From NCBI RefSeq assembly GCF_024345375.1, contig NZ_JAGQAZ010000001.1, positions 124,001-188,000 on the forward strand: 64,000 bases of DNA. The letters run 5' to 3'. The stretch comes from Cyanobium sp. WAJ14-Wanaka (GTDB lineage Bacteria; Cyanobacteriota; Cyanobacteriia; PCC-6307; Cyanobiaceae). Under the pieces are notes generated by a model. It saw only the letters and a program-made list of their open reading frames with translations, was not told the origin of the DNA and searched no databases. Position numbers and translations under genes: made by a program. Below, in pieces: positions 56,407 to 64,000 of this stretch (positions are counted from its first letter, which is position 1; every line of letters begins with the position of its first letter).

Positions 56407-57818
56407 GGGCGATCTGCTGGTGAAAGTTCGGATTGTTTCACAACCGGTAGGAGGCTGAGCACCTGGGGGGGGGTGGCGTCGGCTGGATAGATCAGTCGAA
56501 AGCGCACCAGCCGCTCTGCCTTGGGGGCCAGGCTGATCTGGCCGAGCACCGGTCCCTGGGAGCCAGCCCGCTCCACCAGGTGGAAGCGTTGCCGCCCGCT
56601 GGGCCTTCCTTCCCCATTGTCGAGGCCTAAAACCTCAACCGTGCCGCGGAACATCACCGCCTTGCTGGGCTGGCTGTTGAAGCGCAGCCCGTTTTGGGGA
56701 GCATCACTTTTGAGGGGCGATTCCAGGGCTAGTTCCAGCACCACGGGCACGGCCAGGTCGTTGCGCAACGGCAGGCTGAGGTCGTATTCGATGCCGTAAT
56801 TGCCGTGGGCGGCCCAGGCGGTGGCGGGATAGGCGGCTTTCAATTCGGCGGTTTGAACTTGGCCGGTACCCAGGCTGCCCCGCTCAAGGCTGCTAATTGG
56901 CCAGGAAATAGGGGCGCGGCTGGCGCTTAGCCAGGCCTTGCCTGGATCGCTGATGCGCCCAGTCCAGGTGCTGCCCACCTGCACGCCACTGACCCGTGAA
57001 TAGACAATCGGCCCCTTTGTGCCGCGGGGGGAAGGGGCGTGCTCCTTGGGGCTTAGGTCGCCTTCGAGCAGCTGACGCCATACCTCCGGGCCTGGCGGAG
57101 TGTTGTTTTCGCCAAAGGCGGCCAGGGTGGCCAGGCTGATCGGGCCACTGCTCTCGAGGCGCAGTTGCAGGTTGCGGCCATTGAGGAGGGGATCAAGGCC
57201 CCGCACCGGAATCGGCAGCATCAGCAGGCTGGTGGGCTGGCCAGGGGGGAGGGTCCAGCCCTCGGGCAAGGGGGCCCCGCTCTGGCGCATCAGCAATTCC
57301 GTGGCAACCCGGCTGCCCGGGCCGGAATAGACCGGCACGCTCTCTTGGCGCATCAGGGCCGGCAGGGGCAGGAAGGGCGCCCCCGGCTGGATGCCATCCA
57401 CCGACTGCGAAAGGGCAGTGGAGCCGGCGATAAGCCGCAGGTTCACCGGCTTTGGACCCCGGGGGGCGGCGATCACCCCAAGCCAAAGGGTGGAATCAAG
57501 GCTGTCGGTTTTACCCGCAAATACGTGGTGACTGAACAGGTCAAAGCGGCCGTTTAGGGCCACATCCAGGTGGGCCCCTGGATTGGTGCGTCCCTGGCGG
57601 GGAAAGGTGGAGAGCAGGATCCCCGGGCCTGAAATCAGCTCTGGGTTGTTGTCGTTGACCACCAGAATCTGGTCGAGGCCGCCGGGCAAGGGGGCAACGG
57701 TTTGCCTACGCAGCAACTTTTGGTTGCCCTGCAGGGCTGCTGGGTCGGCCAGGGCTGGGCTGGTTAGGAATGCCAGCAACAGCGGCAGAGCGGCCTTTCC
57801 CCATGGGATGAAATTCAT
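56403..57818 (-). CDS. Secreted DUF3370 protein
   Basis: 471 residues. A signal peptide (LPLLLAFLTSPALA) precedes a beta-rich body with LPGGLDQILVVNDNNPE, SGPGILLSTFP and GRFDLFSHHVF, the DUF3370 pattern found in cyanobacteria. It is presumably periplasmic or surface-exposed. Function unknown. It overlaps both the serine-hydrolase gene upstream and chlI downstream by 4 bases. Confidence 0.8.
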   Translation of the reverse strand: MNFIPWGKAALPLLLAFLTSPALADPAALQGNQKLLRRQTVAPLPGGLDQILVVNDNNPELISGPGILLSTFPRQGRTNPGAHLDVALNGRFDLFSHHVFAGKTDSLDSTLWLGVIAAPRGPKPVNLRLIAGSTALSQSVDGIQPGAPFLPLPALMRQESVPVYSGPGSRVATELLMRQSGAPLPEGWTLPPGQPTSLLMLPIPVRGLDPLLNGRNLQLRLESSGPISLATLAAFGENNTPPGPEVWRQLLEGDLSPKEHAPSPRGTKGPIVYSRVSGVQVGSTWTGRISDPGKAWLSASRAPISWPISSLERGSLGTGQVQTAELKAAYPATAWAAHGNYGIEYDLSLPLRNDLAVPVVLELALESPLKSDAPQNGLRFNSQPSKAVMFRGTVEVLGLDNGEGRPSGRQRFHLVERAGSQGPVLGQISLAPKAERLVRFRLIYPADATPPQVLSLLPVVKQSELSPADRP

Positions 57819-58882
57819 TTGCGGCCCACCAGGGTTTTGGCCACTTCCCCTGCCATGGCACGAATCAGATCGGTGGAACGGGGATCGTTGAACGGACCCT
57901 TCACCATGAATGCGGCCACGGCCCTTTGCCCCGTAGGCAACTCAATTAGAGCCCCATCTGCATAGGCGATGCCGATGTCACCGGTTTTATTGAGAACGGT
58001 GATGCCAAATTCTTTTAAGGCGGCATCGGGATCGGGCGCATCACGGCCCAGGCCCAGCAGTAATCCCAGCGGAATCAAGGTGTTGGTGCGCGATGTGCCC
58101 ATGATTTCGCGAAAAAGGTCCCGGGCCCTCGGGCTCAGCTTTTGGCCGGTGTCGACCAGGGCGATCGCCTTGGCCAGATCCTTGGCACTGGTGGTGTTGG
58201 TGCCATTTAGGTCGGGCAGCCAGTTGCGCAAAACCGTGGCGGGCAGCCCAAGCGCCGCAAACTGGCCATTGGCAATTTTTTTGCCGCCAAGCCTCTTGAT
58301 TAGGAGATTGGTGGCGCTGTTGTCACTCACCCGAATCATCTCGGTGGCGGCTTCGAAAAAGGGAAAGCGGGTGCCCAAGGGGCGGCTCGCCATCCAGCCC
58401 GCGCCGCCACCTATCACCTCTTTGGTGAGGGGCAAAGGTTCGTTCCAGCGCAGGGAGCCGGAGTCCAGCTGCAGCAATCCCAAGAGGAGGATCGGGGTCT
58501 TAATCGAGCTGGCAGCTGGCAGGGGCTTGTCTGGCTGCAGTTGGGCGAAGCGACCGTCGTCGAGCACCAACAAATAACCACTGGCAGCCAGATCTGGCTG
58601 GGTTGCTGCCAGCTCGGCCCAGCGATTACTGAGGGCCGTCAGCTCTTGGCGAGGTTCAAAACGGCCGCTGCTGAGCCCCTGGTTGCCTATGGCCACCACC
58701 GGATTTGCCGCTTCCACCTTGGGGGTTTTGATGCCCCCCTTGGCCAGGTGGGGCGCCAGCAGTTTCAAGCTGGTGCCCGCAATCACGCCCAGGCCAATGC
58801 CCATGACGGCCAGCCGCAGCACCAATTGCAGGGGTTGGCCCCAGCGGTTTTTGGGATTGCGTGGTGAACGGCTTGCCGTCAC
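57815..58882 (-). CDS. Class A beta-lactamase-fold serine hydrolase
   Basis: 355 residues with an N-terminal membrane anchor (about 18-45). Motifs of the penicillin-recognising fold are present: SxxK S125-K128 in ASSIKTPIL, SDN 186-188, and KTG 299-301. The Omega-loop Glu166 that releases the acyl-enzyme in class A beta-lactamases is not evident (WLPDLNGTNTTSAKDLAK). It may be a carboxypeptidase- or sensor-like protein rather than a lactamase. Confidence 0.82.
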   Translation of the reverse strand: MTASRSPRNPKNRWGQPLQLVLRLAVMGIGLGVIAGTSLKLLAPHLAKGGIKTPKVEAANPVVAIGNQGLSSGRFEPRQELTALSNRWAELAATQPDLAASGYLLVLDDGRFAQLQPDKPLPAASSIKTPILLLGLLQLDSGSLRWNEPLPLTKEVIGGGAGWMASRPLGTRFPFFEAATEMIRVSDNSATNLLIKRLGGKKIANGQFAALGLPATVLRNWLPDLNGTNTTSAKDLAKAIALVDTGQKLSPRARDLFREIMGTSRTNTLIPLGLLLGLGRDAPDPDAALKEFGITVLNKTGDIGIAYADGALIELPTGQRAVAAFMVKGPFNDPRSTDLIRAMAGEVAKTLVGRK

Positions 58883-58909
58883 AGGTCAGAGAAGTTATTC
58901 CGACCGAAG

Positions 58910-59713
58910 CTAAGGGGTCTGGCCGATGCCGTTCCGCTGGCTGGCCCAGCGCAACTGGCGCACCATGCCGCGAACCAGGGCAACTTCCCCGCTGCTGATC
59001 TGGGCCCTTTGCAGGATCTGACGCACCTTGGCCAACCTGGCGTGGGCGGTGTGGGGATAGAGAAAGCCCACAGCCATCAGCAGGGATTCGGCATCGAGGA
59101 GCAGGGCCTCAAATTCTTCCCGTAGGCAGGGATCCAGCCCCGGTAGGGCCGATGGGCCAGGGGCCTCCAGTTTTTGATGGAGGCTGTGCAACACCACGGC
59201 CACGGCGTGGGAAAGGTTTAGGGAGCTGTAGGCGGGGCCCGTGCCCAGGGTCAGCAGGCAGCCCGCCTGGAGCAATTCCGCATTGCTGAGGCCCCGATCT
59301 TCCCGGCCAAATACCAGGGCCAAAGGTGCGCCCTCTGAGGAACCGCTTGCCTGGCTCGCCTGGCTTGACTGGCTCGATCCCAGCAACCAGTCGAGGGCTT
59401 GGTCGGGGCAGAGCAGGGGCAGGGGTTCGCCATCGCAGCGGCCACTGGTTGCCACCACCCTGCGGCAATCGGCCAGGGCATCCGCCAACTGGTCAAAACA
59501 GCGGGCCTGCTCCAGCAGGCCGCGGCCATGGACCGCCATCAAGCGAGCCTCTTCGCCCAGGTGGTTACAGCGGGGATTCACCAGCCTGAGCTCAGCCATG
59601 GCGAAATTGGCGCAGAGCCTGGCCACGCTGCCCACATTCAGGGGCCCCGCCGGCTCCACCAGCACTACCACTACGGTTTTTGGGGCCCGTGGAACGGAAT
59701 CAGACCAGTCCAT
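58910..59713 (-). CDS. trmJ: SpoU-family RNA 2'-O-methyltransferase, TrmJ-like
   Basis: 267 residues. The knotted methyltransferase parts are EPAGPLNVGSVARLCANF, RLVNPRC, VFGREDRGLSNAEL and SLNLSHAVAVV. TrmJ methylates position 32 of tRNAs. A Ser/Gln/Ala-rich insert (about 113-126, SSQSSQASQASGSS) precedes motif 2 and comes from near-repeats. It overlaps cytM by 14 bases. Confidence 0.8.
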   Translation of the reverse strand: MDWSDSVPRAPKTVVVVLVEPAGPLNVGSVARLCANFAMAELRLVNPRCNHLGEEARLMAVHGRGLLEQARCFDQLADALADCRRVVATSGRCDGEPLPLLCPDQALDWLLGSSQSSQASQASGSSEGAPLALVFGREDRGLSNAELLQAGCLLTLGTGPAYSSLNLSHAVAVVLHSLHQKLEAPGPSALPGLDPCLREEFEALLLDAESLLMAVGFLYPHTAHARLAKVRQILQRAQISSGEVALVRGMVRQLRWASQRNGIGQTP

Positions 59714-60086
59714 TTAGGTAGGCCAGCAGGTCAGCCATGGCCTGGGGTTCTGGTTGGAAGCGGGGCATCGGGGGGGTGCGACCACTGACAACCTGCTGGA
59801 TCAGCTGGCGTTGGTTCTTACGGGCTGATACCCCATGCAGATTGGGCCCTACCACCCCCTGGCCGGCAATGCCATGGCAGCCAGCGCAATTGATTAAAAA
59901 GAGGGTGTTGCCATTTTCGGTTGACCCGTGCAGTTCCAGGGTTTGGCGGGTGTAGGGGTCGGTTCGGGTGGCCGAGATGACCACGGCCAGCACCACGATG
60001 CAGGCCACGGCAGCAGCAACCACCAGCCCGGTGATCAGGCTGTTGCGCCCGGAGGAACCATCCTTGAGGGTCGAATCTGCGGTCAC
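59700..60086 (-). CDS. cytM: Cytochrome cM
   Basis: 128 residues from GTG 60086. An N-terminal anchor helix ([21 protein letters not shown]) precedes a class I c-type domain with CAGCH and a methionine ligand at MPRF. CytM is thought to divert electrons when photosynthesis and respiration conflict. Its start is divergent from petG, 75 bases away. Confidence 0.85.
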   Translation of the reverse strand: MTADSTLKDGSSGRNSLITGLVVAAAVACIVVLAVVISATRTDPYTRQTLELHGSTENGNTLFLINCAGCHGIAGQGVVGPNLHGVSARKNQRQLIQQVVSGRTPPMPRFQPEPQAMADLLAYLNGLV

Positions 60087-60161
60087 AGTTGGTGGCGTTC
60101 TCTCGCGTTTTGGGTGTGGGGCGTGGAAGAATTGTGTTCTGAGCAAGCCCCTTGTTTTTCC

Positions 60162-60275
60162 ATGATCGAACCCCTGCTATGCGGCATCGTGCTCGGTTTG
60201 ATTCCCGTGACCATGTTGGGCCTATTTGTAGCGGCCTGGAACCAGTACCGCCGGGGCACCCTGCTCGATAGCTGA
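60162..60275 (+). CDS. petG: Cytochrome b6f subunit PetG
   Basis: 37 residues, one helix: [20 protein letters not shown] then AAWNQYRRG. PetG is one of the small subunits stabilising the b6f dimer. It is convergent with rsmD, 54 bases away. Confidence 0.95.
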   Translation: MIEPLLCGIVLGLIPVTMLGLFVAAWNQYRRGTLLDS

Positions 60276-60329
60276 ATTTTCGGGGAAATAGATTCGGCCT
60301 AGATCCCGCGTTTGGGGGGGCTGTCTCCC

Positions 60330-60890
60330 TTAATTCGCTCTTTTAAGCAGCATCAAGCTAGTGGTGCCATAGCTGCGCTGATCCTCGAGCAGCCATCCTT
60401 CGGGCACTGCCGGCAGGGCCCGGCTGGAGCACTCCCAAACCATCAAACCGCCCGGGCTGAGCCACTCTCCCTTCAGCACAGCTGACCCGATCTGCCCGTA
60501 CAGCTCCGCTTGATATGGGGGATCGGCATAGATCAACTGAAATTGGCAACCCTCGGCAGCCTTGCCCTTCCCTAGCCAGCTGAGCACTTCGGCCTGCACA
60601 ACCTGCAGCTTGGGACCATGGCCCAGGCCCTGGGCCACGGTTTCCAGGTTGGCCTTGGCAATGCGGGCAACCTGGCGGTCTTGCTCAATGGCTACGACCC
60701 TTTGGGCGCCCCGCTGTAGGGCTTCACATGCCATCAGCCCACTGCCGCAGCAGAGATCAAGCCAGCCACACCCTGGGATGTCGTGGGCCAGCAGGTTCAT
60801 CGCCGCCAGGCGCACCCTGGAGGTGGTGGGTCTGGCGGTCTGCCCTGGTGGACTGAGCAGTTTGCGGCCGCCACTGAGGCGCAGGGTCAT
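60330..60890 (-). CDS. rsmD: 16S rRNA (guanine(966)-N(2))-methyltransferase
   Basis: 186 residues. SAM-binding LDLCCGSGLMACEALQRGA and the catalytic YADPPYQ motif are present; TSRVRLAAMNLL near the start is typical. It methylates G966 of 16S rRNA in the 30S subunit. It is followed by hisH upstream on the same strand, 30 bases away. Confidence 0.9.
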   Translation of the reverse strand: MTLRLSGGRKLLSPPGQTARPTTSRVRLAAMNLLAHDIPGCGWLDLCCGSGLMACEALQRGAQRVVAIEQDRQVARIAKANLETVAQGLGHGPKLQVVQAEVLSWLGKGKAAEGCQFQLIYADPPYQAELYGQIGSAVLKGEWLSPGGLMVWECSSRALPAVPEGWLLEDQRSYGTTSLMLLKRAN

Positions 60891-60920
60891 GGCTGGCGGA
60901 GGGTCATGGGTGGGGCAGTG

Positions 60921-61541
60921 TCATCTGTTGAGCCAGTCCAGCCAGCGCATCAGCAGGGCTTCGCCCGCCTCGGCGGATTTTTCCGGGTGGAATTGGCAGG
61001 CACCAATCGCGTCTTGCCAGACCGCTGCGGTGACGGTTTGGCCGGCAAAAGCCACATTGGCCGTCGTGCAGCTTGGCTCCGCAGGCACGGTGGCATAGGA
61101 GTGCACGAAATACATCCAGCTTTCTTCGCAGCCGCTGGGCACAAGTGGGCTGGGCTGGGCTGGGATTAGGGGCTCCCAGCCCATGTGGGGAATGGGGTGG
61201 CCACTTTTGCGGGGTAGGGCCACGACCTTTCCCTTGAGCAGCCCCAGACCCTCCCTTGAACCCTCATCACTGCCTTCAAACAACAACTGCAGGCCAAGGC
61301 AGATGCCCAAAAGCGGCTTGCCTGCCCCGCACCACTGGTGAATGGCGGTGGCCAGACCACTTTGATCAAGTCTCTCCATGGCTGGATCAAAGGCGCCCAC
61401 CCCTGGCAATACCAGGCCGGCGCATCCTTCCATTGCGGCGCCGGCCCGGATTGGCACCACCTCTGCCCCCAAGCGCTCAAAGGCCCGCTTCACGGAGTGC
61501 AGATTGCCCATGCCGTAATCGATTAGGCCGATGGGGCGCAT
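60921..61541 (-). CDS. hisH: Imidazole glycerol phosphate synthase, glutamine amidotransferase subunit
   Basis: 206 residues. Class I amidotransferase: nucleophile C81 in GICLGLQLLFEG, and HP-E in CQFHPEKS. It passes ammonia to HisF for histidine and AICAR. It starts MRPIGLIDYGMGNLHSV, a good family N terminus. Confidence 0.93.
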   Translation of the reverse strand: MRPIGLIDYGMGNLHSVKRAFERLGAEVVPIRAGAAMEGCAGLVLPGVGAFDPAMERLDQSGLATAIHQWCGAGKPLLGICLGLQLLFEGSDEGSREGLGLLKGKVVALPRKSGHPIPHMGWEPLIPAQPSPLVPSGCEESWMYFVHSYATVPAEPSCTTANVAFAGQTVTAAVWQDAIGACQFHPEKSAEAGEALLMRWLDWLNR

Positions 61542-61591
61542 CAGGATTGCTGCTCTGGCTTCGGGGCCCTAGGGCGCCCAGGGCAGGTTTT

Positions 61592-61915
61592 CTAGAGGTA
61601 CTTGCTAATCGTGCTGGAGAGGGTGGTCTTGGGCACGGCACCCACAACCGTATCCACCTTCTGGCCTCCCTTGAAGATCATCAGGGTGGGGATACTGCGA
61701 ATGCCGTACTGGCTGGCCACGTTGGGGCTTTCGTCGGTATTGAGCTTGAAGACCTTAATCTTGCCCTCAAACTCCTTGGCAATTTCGTCAACGATTGGAG
61801 CCACCATGCGGCAAGGACCGCACCAAGGCGCCCAGAAATCAACCAATACGGGCACATCACTTTTGAGCACGTCCTGCTCAAAGGAAGCGTCGGTAACTGC
61901 AGCGGCGCTCGACAT
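61592..61915 (-). CDS. trxA: Thioredoxin TrxA
   Basis: 107 residues. Active site WCGPC at 31-35, cis-proline IPTLMIF. It is the m-type general thioredoxin. It follows Yfr1 and guaB3 on the minus strand; the 200-base gap holds Yfr1 and presumably the trxA promoter. Confidence 0.95.
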   Translation of the reverse strand: MSSAAAVTDASFEQDVLKSDVPVLVDFWAPWCGPCRMVAPIVDEIAKEFEGKIKVFKLNTDESPNVASQYGIRSIPTLMIFKGGQKVDTVVGAVPKTTLSSTISKYL

Positions 61916-62041
61916 CCTTGCGTTGATACGGGTTATTGGAATCTAGCAACGTTGCCTTGCGCCTACCAGCGCTTCTCTTCAAGCGTTGCATTTGCAGCCA
62001 GTTGCAAGCCAGTTCAGGGGCAGCTGCAGCTGGAAGAAGAC

Positions 62042-62063
62042 AAAAAGCCCGGACGCGCCGGGC
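62042..62063 (-). terminator. Rho-independent terminator of Yfr1
   Basis: Stem GCCCGG/CCGGGC with a 5-base loop and five T residues on the minus strand, forming the 3' end of Yfr1; guaB3 read-through may also end here. Confidence 0.85.
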
Positions 62064-62100
62064 CGGAGGGTGTGAGGAGTGTGTGGGCCGAAGCCCCCAC
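62042..62100 (-). ncRNA. yfr1: Yfr1 small regulatory RNA
   Basis: On the minus strand the guaB3-trxA gap reads as a 5' hairpin (GUGGGGGC, UUCG loop, GCCCACAC with one mismatch), the Yfr1 motif ACUCCUCACAC (plus-strand complement at 62070-62080), then a hairpin and five U residues. This is the published Yfr1 layout and position (between guaB and trxA) in cyanobacteria. Yfr1 acts as an antisense regulator, for example of porin mRNAs. Ends are from the visible promoter and terminator, so exact bases are inferred. Confidence 0.9.
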
Positions 62101-62106
62101 AAACTA

Positions 62107-62112
62107 AAGATA
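62107..62112 (-). promoter_or_regulatory. Candidate -10 element for Yfr1
   Basis: TATCTT on the minus strand ends 6 bases before the G that would be the first base of Yfr1. It lies just after the guaB3 stop (62117). No strong -35 is visible, since that region is inside guaB3. Confidence 0.5.
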
Positions 62113-62116
62113 GGCC

Positions 62117-63304
62117 TTACTTGCCCATCCCTAGCTGCTGGGCTTTTTGATACACCTTGCCCTCCGTGAGCAGGGATGGGGCCACCACCACCTCCACTTT
62201 TTGCATCTCCTTAATGGTGCGGGCACCGAGGGTTCCCATCGAGGTTTTGATGCAACCCAGCAGGTTTTGGGTGCCATCGTCGAGTCCAGCTGGGCCCCGC
62301 AGGATTGTTTTCAGGCTGCCGGTGGTGCCCACTTTGATGCGGGTGCCGCGGGGCAGCACGGGGCTAGGTGTGGCCATGCCCCAGTGGAATCCCCGGCCTG
62401 GGGCCTCCTGGGCGCGGGCAATAGGTGAGCCAATCATCACAGCATCGGCCCCGCAGGCCAAGCATTTACAGATGTCGCCGCCGGTGACGATGCCGCCATC
62501 GGCCACGATCGGCACGTAGCGACCACTTTCCTCGAAGTAATCCTGGCGAGCTGCGGCACAGTCGGCCACGGAGGTGGCCTGGGGGATGCCAACGCCCAAA
62601 ACGCCGCGGGAGGTGCAGGCGGCACCCGGGCCAATGCCCACCATTACGCCTGCGGCGCCGGCTCGCATCAATTTGATGGCCACGTCGTAGGTGACGCAAT
62701 TGCCGATGATCACCGGCACACCGAAGTCGCGGCAGAGGGCCTCGAGATCAAGGCTCTCCTGGCCGGCCGGACCGATGTGTTCGGTGCTGACCACCGTTGC
62801 CTGCACAAAGAACAGGGAGGCGCCGGCCTCGGCAATGGCCTTGCCAAATTTGATCGCTGCCACGGGGGTGGCGCTGACGGCCGCAATTCCTCCCCCCTGT
62901 TTGATTTCTGCAATTCTTTGGCGGATCAGATCTTCGCGAACAGGCTGGCTGTAGAGCTCCTGCATTAGGGGCACAAACTCCTCTTTACCCACGGCGACAA
63001 TCCTGTCCAGCACGGGGTTGGGGTCGTCGTAGCGACATTGCACACCCTCAATGTTCAATACGCCCAGGGCGCCCAGCTTGGTCAGCTCAACGCACATGCC
63101 CACATCCACCACCCCATCCATGGCGCTGGCGATGATCGGGATCTCCAGTTGCAGTCCCCCCAGGCTCCAACTGCTGTCAGTGACTGCTGGATCCACGGTG
63201 CGGCCGCCTGGCACCAGGGCAATTTCGTCAATGCCGTAGGCGCGACGAACAGTGCGGGAGCGACCGAGCTGAATGTCCACCTGAATATTCCGTATTCGGG
63301 CCAA
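62117..63304 (-). CDS. guaB3: GuaB3-type IMP dehydrogenase family protein
   Basis: 395 residues without the CBS domains of classical IMPDH. The active-site cysteine is C230 in GIGPGAACTSRG, with KLMRAGAAGVMVG before it and VADGGIVTGGDICKCLACGADAVM after. It starts ARIRNIQVDIQLGRSRTVRR, the GuaB3 N terminus. Cyanobacterial GuaB3 has been reported as a genuine IMP dehydrogenase. It is upstream of Yfr1 and trxA. Confidence 0.9.
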   Translation of the reverse strand: MARIRNIQVDIQLGRSRTVRRAYGIDEIALVPGGRTVDPAVTDSSWSLGGLQLEIPIIASAMDGVVDVGMCVELTKLGALGVLNIEGVQCRYDDPNPVLDRIVAVGKEEFVPLMQELYSQPVREDLIRQRIAEIKQGGGIAAVSATPVAAIKFGKAIAEAGASLFFVQATVVSTEHIGPAGQESLDLEALCRDFGVPVIIGNCVTYDVAIKLMRAGAAGVMVGIGPGAACTSRGVLGVGIPQATSVADCAAARQDYFEESGRYVPIVADGGIVTGGDICKCLACGADAVMIGSPIARAQEAPGRGFHWGMATPSPVLPRGTRIKVGTTGSLKTILRGPAGLDDGTQNLLGCIKTSMGTLGARTIKEMQKVEVVVAPSLLTEGKVYQKAQQLGMGK

Positions 63305-63349
63305 CCTATCAACTTGAGCAGAGAGCTGGGTCTTTCAGCGGCTGGGGGC

Positions 63350-64000
63350 TTAGTCATCGAGAGCCAGTAGGGAAGGGCGCTGGCCCAGGGGGATTGGGGG
63401 CAGCCGTAAGGGGAAGCGGCCATCGCGCAGTTGGCGGGCCAATTCCTCGCCATGGGCCTCCGCCAACCTCGGGCTATGGGCAGGCGCGCAGCTGAGCCGC
63501 TGCCCGTTTAGCTCCAGTTGGCCGCCCAGCAGATGGTCGTAGCTGGCCAGGCCCAGGTTTGGTTTGAGCCGCCTGGGCAGGGCTAGATCGAGCACTGGTG
63601 CCTGCAGACTGGCGTTGTCTGCTGCGGCCTGTTCGGCAACTTTCCTATTGATCAGGGGCACGGGCACTGCCGTGGCGATCAGTAGGGCGCTGCCATGGCC
63701 CTCAAAAAAACAGGCCCGCACCCATGGGCTCCGCAGGGGATGGAGATCCACCGCCACCGCCGCGCTGCAGCCGGGGCTCAGGGCATGGCCACTGGCTTGG
63801 CGCTTGGGTTTGGGCTGGTGGCCGCTGCCGCTGCCCACCACCCAACCGATGGCGCCGCCCACCAGCACGGGGGAGCCAGGGCCCAAGAGCGCCAGACCTG
63901 GCATGGTCAGGCCAATGCTGCCCGCCCCGGCACAGCTGTAGAGGGCATTGGCAAAGGGGCCCAGCAGGGGGCCATAGGGGCTGGCCGTGAGACCTTCGGC
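63350..64000 (-). CDS. DUF39 / homocysteine-biosynthesis-type protein (5' end beyond window)
   Basis: 216 residues are visible and the frame is open to the window edge, so the start is missing. GSIGLTMPGLALLGPGSPVL then GGAIGWVV, GHALSPGCSAAVAVDLHPL and VPVPLIN match the DUF39 family, whose archaeal members turn aspartate semialdehyde and sulfide into homocysteine. The cysteine in SPGCSAA is a candidate active residue. It lies 45 bases upstream of guaB3 on the same strand. Confidence 0.65.
   Translation of the reverse strand, partial: AEGLTASPYGPLLGPFANALYSCAGAGSIGLTMPGLALLGPGSPVLVGGAIGWVVGSGSGHQPKPKRQASGHALSPGCSAAVAVDLHPLRSPWVRACFFEGHGSALLIATAVPVPLINRKVAEQAAADNASLQAPVLDLALPRRLKPNLGLASYDHLLGGQLELNGQRLSCAPAHSPRLAEAHGEELARQLRDGRFPLRLPPIPLGQRPSLLALDD

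Overview
The window is a compact, G+C-rich (about two-thirds by eye) stretch of a picocyanobacterial chromosome, most like the Cyanobium/Synechococcus clade. The evidence is photosynthesis genes (petC-petA, petG, psaF-psaJ, ndhB, chlI, cytM, vipp1, a high-light-inducible protein), cyanobacterial families (DUF3067, DUF3370, CtaA/CtaB, a cyAbrB-like regulator, a GroEL paralogue without groES) and the guaB3-Yfr1-trxA order. GTG and TTG starts are common and intergenic gaps are short. I see no rRNA, CRISPR array, insertion sequence or prophage. One tRNA (Val, CAC) and one well-supported regulatory RNA (Yfr1) are present.

Layout. 1-5.6 kb: end of a membrane glycosyltransferase, a DciA/DUF721-like protein with a zinc ribbon, then vipp1-thioredoxin-aminotransferase-birA-M23 peptidase. 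5.6-7.9 kb: orphan exporter ATPase and ndhB. 8-14 kb: a tightly packed run topA-lipoprotein-DUF2232-cobT-like-binding lipoprotein. 14-19.6 kb: aldo/keto reductase, bifunctional nuclease, riboflavin synthase, HdeD-like protein, cyAbrB-like regulator and the haem A pair ctaA-ctaB. 19.6-24 kb: ABC exporter, nanE, groEL. 24-31 kb: fabG, GT9-like protein, ispD, LD-carboxypeptidase, ubiA, ppx, rodZ. 31-38 kb: tRNA-Val, mqo-like oxidoreductase, petC-petA-lgt-cobM, DUF3067, and NFACT-tatC. 39-46 kb: gmk, psaF-psaJ, tsaD, hli, wecB, efflux adaptor, ychF. 45-51 kb: MFS transporter, secreted DUF1400 hydrolase, and a partial peptide ABC system. 51-57 kb: hom, sufE, 5-FTHF cyclo-ligase, ruvC, a HEPN-MNT toxin-antitoxin pair, chlI. 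56-64 kb: DUF3370 plus a penicillin-recognising-fold hydrolase, trmJ, cytM, petG, rsmD, hisH, trxA, Yfr1, guaB3 and the start-less end of a DUF39 gene.

Functional links. petC (a twin-arginine protein), petA, DUF3067 and tatC lie together, consistent with cytochrome b6f assembly. ctaA and ctaB make haem O/A although no oxidase gene is in view. Many neighbours share 1-8 base overlaps. Three use a TTGA overlap in which a TTG start overlaps the previous TGA stop.

Most of the window is ordinary core genome. The parts most worth a second look are Yfr1 with its visible promoter and terminator, the HEPN-MNT pair, the topA-linked membrane operon, the DciA-like zinc-ribbon protein, the DUF3067 gene beside petC, the partial Opp system with its 70-residue companion, and in-frame tandem repeats inside core enzymes. 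I do not see a clearly new multi-gene system.
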